Assembly (NCBI GenBank): GCA_002687025.1
Contig: NYZG01000339.1
Span: forward strand, 1-6,269
Direction: 5' to 3'
Length of the DNA stretch: 6,269 nucleotides
Source: Candidatus Poribacteria bacterium
Lineage (GTDB): Bacteria; Poribacteria; WGA-4E; GCA-2687025
Each line of letters opens with the position of its first letter. Position 1 is the stretch's first letter. The notes below the pieces were generated by a model. The model did no database searches. It saw only the letters and a program-made list of their open reading frames with translations, and was not told the DNA's origin. Positions 1 to 5,866 of this stretch are shown here, one piece after another. The position numbers were made by a program, and so were the translations under genes.

Positions 1-472
1 CGTACTGCGGCGTGATGAGCAGGTTGTTGAGACCGATCTCCCCGAGCCCAGCCAATACGGCGGCATGACGGGGCGAGAAGAACGCGTATCGGCCCGCCCC
101 GACCTTGAGTCCGCCGGCAGGTAACGGCAACGACTTGTGGCCCTGCGAGGAAAGAAGGTCGGCGACCTGCGCGCCGATCATCTGCAGACGCATGTTCAGA
201 GTGTCGTACATGAACTTGAACACGGTCTGCTGCACATCCCACAGTTCGTCCTCGGGGATGAGTTCGGATTCCGTTCCGAAACGGTCGCACTCGAGGGTGC
301 TGCGGAAGAAGCGATGCGCGAACACCACGACCGACTGCGCGTTCCGCAGCAGGTCACGTGGGTGGTGTCCTTTGGGAGCGCCCTCGAATCTGTCCACCGA
401 AGCCACGCCGACGAGATGCGCTCCCTCGTCGCGGACGAGGCGCTTTACGTCGCGGGCCATGTCGTTCGCCAT
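1..472 (-). CDS. QueG-like iron-sulfur/corrinoid oxidoreductase paralogue (C-terminus beyond window)
   Basis: The minus strand is open from an ATG at 472 to the window edge, giving 157 residues with no stop. The start reads MANDMARDVKRLV, followed by GAHLVGVASVDRFEGAPKGH (residues 18-37), DLLRNAQSVVVF (40-51) and HAAVLAGLGEIGLNNLLITP (136-155). The last block corresponds to the conserved A-GLG-x-x-G-x-N-x-LLI segment of epoxyqueuosine reductase (QueG) and reductive-dehalogenase-type proteins, where it lies near the corrinoid and just before the 4Fe-4S cysteines. Those cysteines would lie beyond the window. Authentic QueG typically has GKNTLLI here and makes queuosine in tRNA; this protein has GLNNLLI, so it is more likely one of the many annotated paralogues of unknown substrate. 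It has no signal peptide and is presumably cytoplasmic. The start at 472 is preferred to the Met at 460 because an AGGAGG lies 9 nt upstream. It is 65 bp downstream of the glycoside-hydrolase-like gene and may be cotranscribed. Family confidence is good; function is unknown. Confidence 0.82.
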   Translation of the reverse strand, partial: MANDMARDVKRLVRDEGAHLVGVASVDRFEGAPKGHHPRDLLRNAQSVVVFAHRFFRSTLECDRFGTESELIPEDELWDVQQTVFKFMYDTLNMRLQMIGAQVADLLSSQGHKSLPLPAGGLKVGAGRYAFFSPRHAAVLAGLGEIGLNNLLITPQY

Positions 473-481
473 GGGGCTCTT

Positions 482-487
482 CCTCCT
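482..487 (-). promoter_or_regulatory. Shine-Dalgarno site of the QueG-like gene
   Basis: The minus strand reads AGGAGG at 487-482, with 9 nt before the ATG at 472. The next in-frame ATG, at 460, would be 21 nt away, too far for this site. This decides the start. Confidence 0.75.
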
Positions 488-493
488 CGTTCC

Positions 494-516
494 GGGCGGC
501 TCGCGAGTCGCCGCCC
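494..516 (-). other. GC-rich intergenic hairpin between GH-like and QueG-like genes
   Basis: A perfect 7-bp inverted repeat, GGGCGGC / GCCGCCC (494-500 with 510-516), closes a 9-nt loop. It lies 21 bp after the stop of the 648-aa gene and 6 bp before the AGGAGG of the QueG-like gene. There is no T-tract on the minus strand after the stem, so it is not a classical intrinsic terminator. It could be an attenuating or mRNA-stabilising hairpin, or chance in GC-rich DNA. Confidence 0.3.
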
Positions 517-537
517 TGTTCGCGGGGTAACGCCGGC

Positions 538-2484
538 CTATGAGATCGCGACGACCTCATGGATCGCGATCGACGCGATCTCCACGCGCAGCGCTCCCTG
601 CTCCCACCGTGTCGTCATCCCCTCGCCGGAGGGTATCAGCGCGACGGAGTCCGGCCGTTCGGCCATCGGGATCGTGAGACGGATCGGGCCGCTGGGCGGG
701 ATCGCGTCGATGGCCGAGTACGGCGTGGCCATCTGCATCCCGGCAAGATTCGCCAGATGGATCAGTAACCCGCGGTCGTTGCGCCGCACGCTGACGTCGA
801 TCCAGGGCGGTCCATCCACCTGGACAGTCGGCTCGGGGAATACGCGCCCCACGACGTTACCCAGGAACGTCCTGATCGCAGGATGGTGCGTACGCGAATG
901 CGCGGTTCCCAGCGGGCCGTAGATGCCCGCTACGAGGCCCTTGCCGTGCGCGTTCACGCTCGCTCCGCACTGGCCGCCTTCGTGGGACGACGGGACGCCG
1001 TACCTCGTCCCCGCGCATTCAGCAGTGGTCAGCGCGATGTTCTGCCAGACCCCCGCGAACGGGCACGCGACGCCCGCCTCCAGGACGAACGCCGTGGTGT
1101 CTTCGGGATCGCCCACAAAGTCGACGCCCAGGATGTCGTCGAATTGGCGCGCGGGTTCGTGCCCCACGAGTAGGAGAGTGCCGCCTTCGGCGACATAGTC
1201 GCGCAGCGCAAGGCGCAAGTCCGAGGGTACGACCGCGTATTCCGGCACGACCACGACGGGATACCGGCTCAGCCGCTCCTTCAGGGCCCACTCGGCCATG
1301 ACGTCGACGGAGTAGTGCAGTTCCAGCAGAGCGTGCAGGACGCCGTCCACCGGGTCGAGCGCTGAGCCCCACCCGCCGAAGAGGCGGTCTTGCTTCGCGT
1401 AGAGGCTTTGGCCCGGCATCAGTAGCGCCACCTGCGGAACCGGTTCGGTCTTGTGCGACACGTCCTCCCGCGCCCGGCAGAACTGCGCGACATCTGCCAT
1501 CGTCTCGACGATAGCGTCGTCGACCCATCCGGCCCGCGTTGGCACGTTGTAGACCTGGAAGCCTCCGCCCTGCGCGAGAACGACAGACGCCTCCTGCATG
1601 AGTTGCACGGCCGGCTTGTACGCGCGTCCGTAGTGCTCGCTGCGGTTGAAGCCCCACGCCATCAGGTCCCACGGCATCTCGTTCGAAGCGAGATAGCGCG
1701 CCTCTCGCCGCGCGTGATTCACGGCATTGCCCGGCGAGAAGTCTCCCGACAGGAAGTCGACCGGCGCGGCGGGCCGCTGCGGCACGTGTGTGCTGTAGAG
1801 CCAGTTGCTGGCCACCTCGAACGAGGGCTTGGCGGCGTGCAGGGCGTCGGCATAGCGCGTGACGTACGCCAGGAACCTATCGCGCTGGAACGCCAGGTAC
1901 TCCGCCCAATGCGGCGACGCCGCGTCCAGGGGGATGTCCTCGATGCCCGTGGCTTCGGTGAAGGCGGCGCGCGCCTCGGGTGAGAAGTCGATCCGCGCCG
2001 ACCAGCAGTCGCCATCGATCCAGACACCGTCTATGTCGTACTGCTCGATCACCTCTGTAAGCTGGGGAATCAGGAGTTCGTCGACGTAGGGACCGAACGT
2101 GCTCGTGGCCCGTTCGTCGCGCTTCCCTTCGGCGTCCTCGCGGGCCCACTCGGTGTGCTGCTTCACCGCGGCCACGTCGAAGACACCCGAGTAGTGGACG
2201 TACAACCCAACGCCGTGTTCACGCGTCACCTTGCGCCATATCGCGAGCGCGTCATGCACGATGCCCGGGGAGGGCGTGCCCACCGTTGTGGGATAGCTCG
2301 TGTATCCTGGGTGGCCCTTGCAGTCCTGCTGGACGTAGTCGGGCCTGACTCTGTCGAGCAGGTTGGCGACCATCGCCTCGGTTGCGTCGGCTCCGAGCTC
2401 CGTGTCCTGCGCTCCGGCGTGCAGGTCGAAGTGCAATCCGAAGAACGCGTCTCTGCGCGACTTCGTGTCGCCTGTATCAGCCAT
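538..2484 (-). CDS. putative alpha-L-fucosidase-like glycoside hydrolase with C-terminal GATase-like trimerisation domain
   Basis: A 648-aa protein without signal peptide or membrane segment, so it probably acts in the cytoplasm on imported oligosaccharide. Residues 12-345 read as a TIM barrel: FFGLHFDLHA (14-23) is reminiscent of the early barrel strand of GH29 enzymes, YVHYSGVFD (95-103) and DGVWIDGDCW (152-161) follow, then SGDF (246-249) and SNEMPWDLMAWGF (267-279). Asp157 in the VWIDG strand aligns by eye with the nucleophile strand of GH29 fucosidases; that assignment is inference. Residues 350-450 (VALLMPGQSLYAK, then YPVVVVPEYAVV, then YVAEGGTLLLVGHE) match the flavodoxin/GATase-like beta-galactosidase trimerisation domain, and about 550-648 looks like a terminal beta domain. 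This architecture fits 'hypothetical glycosyl hydrolase 6' (GHL6) proteins often labelled alpha-L-fucosidase. Substrate is not established. The start at 2484 has GGAGG (2496-2500) 11 nt upstream. The next gene downstream is 65 bp away. Confidence 0.8.
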   Translation of the reverse strand: MADTGDTKSRRDAFFGLHFDLHAGAQDTELGADATEAMVANLLDRVRPDYVQQDCKGHPGYTSYPTTVGTPSPGIVHDALAIWRKVTREHGVGLYVHYSGVFDVAAVKQHTEWAREDAEGKRDERATSTFGPYVDELLIPQLTEVIEQYDIDGVWIDGDCWSARIDFSPEARAAFTEATGIEDIPLDAASPHWAEYLAFQRDRFLAYVTRYADALHAAKPSFEVASNWLYSTHVPQRPAAPVDFLSGDFSPGNAVNHARREARYLASNEMPWDLMAWGFNRSEHYGRAYKPAVQLMQEASVVLAQGGGFQVYNVPTRAGWVDDAIVETMADVAQFCRAREDVSHKTEPVPQVALLMPGQSLYAKQDRLFGGWGSALDPVDGVLHALLELHYSVDVMAEWALKERLSRYPVVVVPEYAVVPSDLRLALRDYVAEGGTLLLVGHEPARQFDDILGVDFVGDPEDTTAFVLEAGVACPFAGVWQNIALTTAECAGTRYGVPSSHEGGQCGASVNAHGKGLVAGIYGPLGTAHSRTHHPAIRTFLGNVVGRVFPEPTVQVDGPPWIDVSVRRNDRGLLIHLANLAGMQMATPYSAIDAIPPSGPIRLTIPMAERPDSVALIPSGEGMTTRWEQGALRVEIASIAIHEVVAIS

Positions 2485-2632
2485 CTGCCTGTAGGCCTCC
2501 CCTGCGTGTCAGTGCGTTGGGCGCGTACGTGTCGCCTTGGGCCCTGGCACAAGAAGAGCCGATGCCTGACTGGAGATCAATGGTGGGTACGCAATTGGCG
2601 GGCCGCGGCCTCGCGGCATTGAAGCGGGACGA

Positions 2633-3130
2633 CTACCGCGAGGCGCTTGTCACGCGCTCGAAGAGGACGCCGCCGTGTGCGTCCTCGCCGATCTCGGTGA
2701 AGCCCACTTCCGGGTAGAAGTGGCGGGTGCGTCGGTTCCAACTCGGGGTCCCGAGCGTCCATCGCTTGACGAGCGGGTACAGGCGCCACAGTTGCTCGAA
2801 CGCGGCGGCGCCGATGCCCCGGCTCTGCACGTCGGGATCGACGAAGATTCGGCCTACCTCGTACGCGCGAGTGTCCTTGCGGAACACGATGCACCCGCCG
2901 ACGATGCGGCCGCCGGCCAGGATCTTGTAGTATTCCGCGCCGCGCATCGTCTTCCGTTGCCACTCCGGTTGGTCGTAGCCCGGCGGGCCGCCCGGGCCCG
3001 GCGCGCCGCACTCCACGTCGCTGTGGAACGCGCGCTCCGAGATGTCGGCAAGCGTGTCGGCGTCGCGCGACCTGGCCTTCGTCAGGGCCACATCGTCGGC
3101 CACGCTGACGGTCGGATCGGCCGTGTCCAT
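2633..3130 (-). CDS. GNAT-family N-acetyltransferase
   Basis: A 165-aa protein starting MDTADPTVSV, close to the usual length of single-domain GNAT enzymes, which transfer acetyl from acetyl-CoA to an amine or protein N-terminus. Motif A is visible as VDPDVQSRGIGAAAFE (about residues 107-122), containing the Q-x-x-G-x-G/A pyrophosphate-binding loop. It is preceded by the strand-forming segment YYKILAGGRIVGGCIVF and followed by a C-terminal HFYPEVGFTEIGE, the typical 'Y-x-x-x-GF' motif B. A glycine/proline-rich insert (GAPGPGGPPGY) lies between helices 1 and 2. The acceptor substrate cannot be read from sequence. The reading frame extends upstream to 3337, but the start at 3130 is chosen because AGGAG lies 6 nt before it and the upstream codons have no protein-like character. 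After its stop, 148 bp precede the GH-like gene, including a GCCGCG/CGCGGC palindrome (2602-2617) without a T-run. Confidence 0.88.
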   Translation of the reverse strand: MDTADPTVSVADDVALTKARSRDADTLADISERAFHSDVECGAPGPGGPPGYDQPEWQRKTMRGAEYYKILAGGRIVGGCIVFRKDTRAYEVGRIFVDPDVQSRGIGAAAFEQLWRLYPLVKRWTLGTPSWNRRTRHFYPEVGFTEIGEDAHGGVLFERVTSASR

Positions 3131-3136
3131 GCTCTT

Positions 3137-3141
3137 CTCCT
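3137..3141 (-). promoter_or_regulatory. Shine-Dalgarno site fixing the GNAT start
   Basis: The minus strand reads AGGAG (3141-3137), 6 nt before the ATG at 3130. It supports the 165-aa product over a 234-aa product from an in-frame start at 3337, which has no comparable site. Confidence 0.7.
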
Positions 3142-3389
3142 GTCGCCGTGGATAACAGGTAGTGGGGCGGCCACCGGGGTCGGTGAAGGCCCGGCCGCCT
3201 CCCTGCCGCCTCCCAACAGACGAGATGCATGTCGGCTTCACGCCGCGCGCATACCGGCAGTGCGCGGAGGCAGGACGACCCATGCAGTAGCCGGCCGCAT
3301 CTCCGGGCGCCGTCAGGTGAATCCAGTCAGGGACCATGCCTGCGACGCGCGCTGCGCCCGTGCGTCTGCTCCGTTGCGACGGTAGGTGG

Positions 3390-3421
3390 GCCGGGATTCC
3401 TCACATTCGTTCGGTATGACA
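3390..3421 (-). repeat. dispersed intergenic repeat-like segment (degenerate inverted repeat)
   Basis: On the minus strand this segment begins TGTCATACCGAACGAATGTG and ends GAGGAATCCCGG. It closely resembles the small intergenic repeat of form TGTCATTCNGAGCGAAGCGA...GAATC that I recall as recurring many times in genomes of several environmental bacterial lineages. The outer ATACC/GGAAT arms form an imperfect inverted repeat. Only one copy lies in this window, so its repetitive nature is inferred from resemblance. It sits in non-coding DNA, as expected for such elements. Confidence 0.45.
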
Positions 3422-3487
3422 GTCGGTGGGCTCGGGCGTGCCCGCTGTGTGGTCGTACGCCGCCGGTATCTCCAGGCTAACACGAGA

Positions 3488-4831
3488 TCACCGCGTCGGC
3501 GCGACGGGTGGCTCCAGCCTCAGACGCCACATGAGCAGCGAGTTCGGCCCGGACGCGCCGTCTTGCCTGTTGGCGTTGAAGCTGTCGGCCGCGAAGGCAA
3601 CCCCGTCGGGCGAGTAGATGGACCCCTGGAGTGGGTTCGGGGCGAAGAGGTACGAAGTCGCCCCGTATCCGAGCCGGAGCACATCGACGGCAGGCACTTC
3701 GCGTCGCACGACCTCGCCGCCCCCGAGGATGTCGCCCTCCCAGAAGAGGATTCGTCCCATCGACGGGTTGTTGACGAAGACCGAACGGCTGTCTGAACCG
3801 GGCAGCCATTTCCCCGCATTCGACATCCCGTAGGGCACTTCGAGCGACCGTAACAGACGGAGTCGCCGCGAGGGGGCGTCGTATTCCCAGAACTCGTGCG
3901 TCGCGGTCACGTGCGCGTCGGGCGCCGCCGTGGCGTAGAGGATTAGCCGGTCCCACGTGTCGGCGTTGGCGGGACGCATGTCGTACACGAAATGCTGCCC
4001 TGGGCCGTCGGCGGGGAAATCCTCGCGGTGCTGCAGTGTCCCGTCCCAGTCGATGTGCAGGAGCCGCGCCGAGAACGTCTTCTCGATGATCTCGTCCCAC
4101 ACCTGCCCGACGACGACGACGCCGGAGTCCGTCGCCGCGACCTGCGGATAGAATAGCCCCATCGCTTCGGCATATTGCACCGGTGGCCGGAAGACGAAGT
4201 CGTGTCCCTCCCTCTCCCCAACGAGCAGCACGGGCGTGTTGAACGCGAAAGCGCCCGCTGGGGACACGGCCAGGATGACGAGGGCGACACGGCTGCCATC
4301 GCGCGAAATCCCGGCGTTCATCCGCAGATGGTAGTCCTCGAAGGGCGGCGTCGGTGGCAGGAGCTCACTCCGATCGACGAGCGAGGAGATGTCCTCGGGC
4401 CGTTCGCTGCGGAAGTAGCGGATGCGTCCCGACCCGACGTTCGGGTTGTCCGTCCGCCGATCGACGCCGACGAACACGTGGAGATACCCGTCCGGCGATC
4501 GGACCATCTGCGGCGGGTTCCAGCCCTTGAGTCGGGGCTCATGGCGCGAGATCGTCGTCACGTGCGGGCGCAACGACGAGCCCGGCGCCGGGTGCTGCCC
4601 GACGATCGGCGTGCGCGTCGCGCTGTCGGGATCGTACAGCCGGGCGGACCAGAACACGCCTGTCTCGCCCTGCACCAGATACCCAAACGTGTGCCCGCCC
4701 CACTGGTCGCTGATGTTCGCGTGCAGGACGATCGGCCCCTCGGCAATCTCGGTCGCGGCGACGGCCTCTCCCACGCTACCCGCGCTGACTGCGAGCAGGA
4801 TCGCGGGCGCCAACATCCATCCGGCAGACAT
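3488..4831 (-). CDS. secreted beta-propeller-like protein of unknown function
   Basis: A 447-aa protein with an N-terminal hydrophobic stretch (about residues 5-20) and an A-V-A site suggesting signal cleavage after residue 25; the n-region lacks Lys/Arg, which is atypical. The mature part is rich in short beta segments and repeated aromatic and SxDG turns: SPDGYLHVFVGVD (112-124), RIRYFRSERPEDIS (136-149), SRDGSRVALVILA (176-188), DWDGTL (261-266), FWEYDAPSRRLRLL (314-327) and YSPDGVAFAAD (406-416). This pattern resembles BNR/sialidase-type or other six- or seven-bladed propellers. The DGYLHV...RYFRSERPEDI run recalls the BNR_4 repeat family, but no catalytic set is identifiable. The start is firm: an in-frame TGA lies two codons upstream, and GGAGGAG (4838-4844) lies 6 nt before the ATG. 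It is 39 bp downstream of another secreted protein gene, so the two probably form an operon. It may bind or cleave a polysaccharide; function is unassigned. Confidence 0.78.
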   Translation of the reverse strand: MSAGWMLAPAILLAVSAGSVGEAVAATEIAEGPIVLHANISDQWGGHTFGYLVQGETGVFWSARLYDPDSATRTPIVGQHPAPGSSLRPHVTTISRHEPRLKGWNPPQMVRSPDGYLHVFVGVDRRTDNPNVGSGRIRYFRSERPEDISSLVDRSELLPPTPPFEDYHLRMNAGISRDGSRVALVILAVSPAGAFAFNTPVLLVGEREGHDFVFRPPVQYAEAMGLFYPQVAATDSGVVVVGQVWDEIIEKTFSARLLHIDWDGTLQHREDFPADGPGQHFVYDMRPANADTWDRLILYATAAPDAHVTATHEFWEYDAPSRRLRLLRSLEVPYGMSNAGKWLPGSDSRSVFVNNPSMGRILFWEGDILGGGEVVRREVPAVDVLRLGYGATSYLFAPNPLQGSIYSPDGVAFAADSFNANRQDGASGPNSLLMWRLRLEPPVAPTR

Positions 4832-4870
4832 CGATCACTCCTCCGCGACGCAGACCCTAGGTCCGACGCA

Positions 4871-5680
4871 CTACTCCAGGTAAGTCTTCAGAGTCGCCCA
4901 GGTGCCCGCGAGCTTGTCCCTGCGCGACACGGGCAGCGATGGCTCCGTCGTCACGTCCGGGGCCAGCGAGTGCGCCTCGCCCAGCCCACCGGCGCCGACC
5001 GCGAGGGAGTAGACGATAGGGTCGCTTCGGTCTCCGTCCTGTAGCTTCTCGCCGAGGGAATCGTGGATGAGGTCCATGCGGCCGTCGGCGTCCCAGTCGG
5101 GATGCGTGCGCGCCGTCCCGAGCTCCGTGTACAGCGCGAAGAACCCGTGCTTGTTCGCGAAGGCCGCATGCGGGAACGGCTCGCCCCAGTCGCCGTATGC
5201 GTTCCGCACGCCGGTCCCCGTGTGTGGCTCGACCATCGGCTCGTGCCCCTGGGAGAACGACCGGACATCACCGCCCGCCGCGACCACGACCCGATGCCTG
5301 AAATACGCCACTCCGTCCCAGTACGTAGCCGTACACGTGTATTCCTTGTGCATGCCGTCGAACATGGCGTATTCGATCACCACCTTGCCGGGGGCTCGTT
5401 CGACCGAACGCACGTGGCCGAAGCCCCAGTCGTTCCAACGGCCGCCGTAGTTGTCCGAGTGGTAGAATGTCCGCGCCTGATTGGCCCCGAGGAGACTGCC
5501 CTCCTCTCCGTCGACCCACGCCCGCGAGTAGCCCGCCTGCGCGGCGAGTTTCCAGTGGAGGGTGTACATGTCCGTCTCGATTACCCACGTCTCACCCAGG
5601 TCGGTTGCCCGCGCGGCGTAGACGGCGCCGCGCGTCAGCACCAGTACTCCCAGCGCCCACGCCACAATCGGTCTGCGCAT
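4871..5680 (-). CDS. secreted beta-rich protein of unknown function with DxDxDG loop
   Basis: A 269-aa protein. MRR plus a hydrophobic run (residues 4-16) and AVYAA make a clear signal peptide, probably cleaved near residue 22-25. The mature sequence is dominated by beta-strand-like alternation and aromatic residues: YTLHWKLAAQAGYSRAWVDG (39-58), FYHSDNYGGRWNDWGF (72-87), VVIEYAMFDGMHKEYTCTA (100-118) and WDGVAYFRHRVVVAAGGDV (121-139). The pattern suggests a large beta-sandwich such as the galactose-mutarotase-like or lyase accessory fold, without a recognisable active site. Residues 195-203 (DWDADGRMD) match the DxDxDGxxD calcium loop of EF-hand/dockerin/thrombospondin-type repeats, as a single copy. 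It is the first gene of a two-gene unit; a GTGAGG about 8 nt upstream could serve as ribosome binding site. A role in binding or processing an extracellular glycan together with the next gene is inference only. Confidence 0.75.
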   Translation of the reverse strand: MRRPIVAWALGVLVLTRGAVYAARATDLGETWVIETDMYTLHWKLAAQAGYSRAWVDGEEGSLLGANQARTFYHSDNYGGRWNDWGFGHVRSVERAPGKVVIEYAMFDGMHKEYTCTATYWDGVAYFRHRVVVAAGGDVRSFSQGHEPMVEPHTGTGVRNAYGDWGEPFPHAAFANKHGFFALYTELGTARTHPDWDADGRMDLIHDSLGEKLQDGDRSDPIVYSLAVGAGGLGEAHSLAPDVTTEPSLPVSRRDKLAGTWATLKTYLE

Positions 5681-5733
5681 GCCCTCATCCTCACCGGTCT
5701 GGGTATGTGGGAGGGAAGGTCGGCGACGCGCAC

Positions 5734-5762
5734 ATTATCGTCGGCGGAGGCCCCGGAAGGAA
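5734..5762 (-). promoter_or_regulatory. possible sigma-70-type promoter of the two-gene secreted operon
   Basis: On the minus strand a GATAAT (-10-like, 5739-5734; five of six to TATAAT) stands out in otherwise GC-rich DNA. TTCCTT (5762-5757) lies 17 nt upstream as a poor -35. Transcription would begin near 5727, leaving an untranslated leader of about 45 nt before the ATG at 5680. It lies just after the hairpin that ends the preceding gene, a logical place for a promoter, but the -35 match is weak. Confidence 0.33.
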
Positions 5763-5810
5763 GCGTCTGCCGGCGCACGGCCCTTCCAAGGATGACTGCG
5801 GCCGGGCACA

Positions 5811-5843
5811 GTAACTGCCCGCCTCTCGAAGGCGGGCAGTTAC
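5811..5843 (-). terminator. 14-bp perfect hairpin after the cupredoxin gene, probable terminator
   Basis: GTAACTGCCCGCCT (5811-5824) and its exact reverse complement AGGCGGGCAGTTAC (5830-5843) form a mismatch-free 14-bp stem around a 5-nt loop. It begins 23 bp after the cupredoxin stop codon and stands before the promoter-like sequence of the next unit, so a transcript end is the best reading. No T-run follows the stem on either strand, so termination may be U-tract-independent, Rho-assisted, or this may serve as an mRNA 3'-end stabiliser. Confidence 0.6.
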
Positions 5844-5866
5844 AGTTGGGGTCGAGTAGCGCGAAT

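Larger units (their letters stand above)
3131..3487. other. 357-bp intergenic region, no gene seen
   Basis: This gap separates the 447-aa secreted protein gene (stop at 3488) from the GNAT gene (start at 3130). No tRNA-like cloverleaf and no convincing coding frame is seen on either strand. It contains a short dispersed-repeat-like segment at 3390-3421, a small CGGG/CCCG inverted repeat at 3433-3444 downstream of the 447-aa gene, and two copies of a 10-mer (3194-3203 and 3205-3214). It probably holds the end of the upstream transcript and the GNAT promoter. I could not pick out a convincing -35/-10 pair. Confidence 0.6.

Noticed and set aside
137..922. Long plus-strand open frame (261 codons)
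   Set aside because: It spans the antisense of two well-supported minus-strand genes and the gap between them, and its translation is Arg/Ser/Pro-rich with no recognisable motif. It is a shadow frame common in GC-rich DNA.
2485..2632. Promoter for the 648-aa gene and terminator for the GNAT gene
   Set aside because: The best hexamer pair (TTGATC with TCTTCT at 17 nt) is weak, and the GCCGCG/CGCGGC stem at 2602-2617 has only 6 bp and no T-run. Neither is distinguishable from GC-rich background.
3131..3337. 69-residue N-terminal extension of the GNAT protein
   Set aside because: The extension has no GNAT character, overlaps a direct repeat and lacks a ribosome binding site, whereas AGGAG lies 6 nt before the ATG at 3130.
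2675..3385. Plus-strand open frame (236 codons) opposite the GNAT gene
   Set aside because: The minus strand encodes clear GNAT motifs here. The plus-strand product is Ala/Arg-rich with no family resemblance.
4105..4122. Short CGA/GTC trinucleotide run
   Set aside because: It encodes a Val run in a beta-strand of the 447-aa protein (GVVVVGQ) and is explained by codon use, not a microsatellite of interest.
4175..5044. Plus-strand open frame (289 codons)
   Set aside because: It runs antisense through the end of the 269-aa gene and most of the 447-aa gene; Arg-rich composition and no motif. The minus-strand frames have signal peptides and ribosome binding sites.
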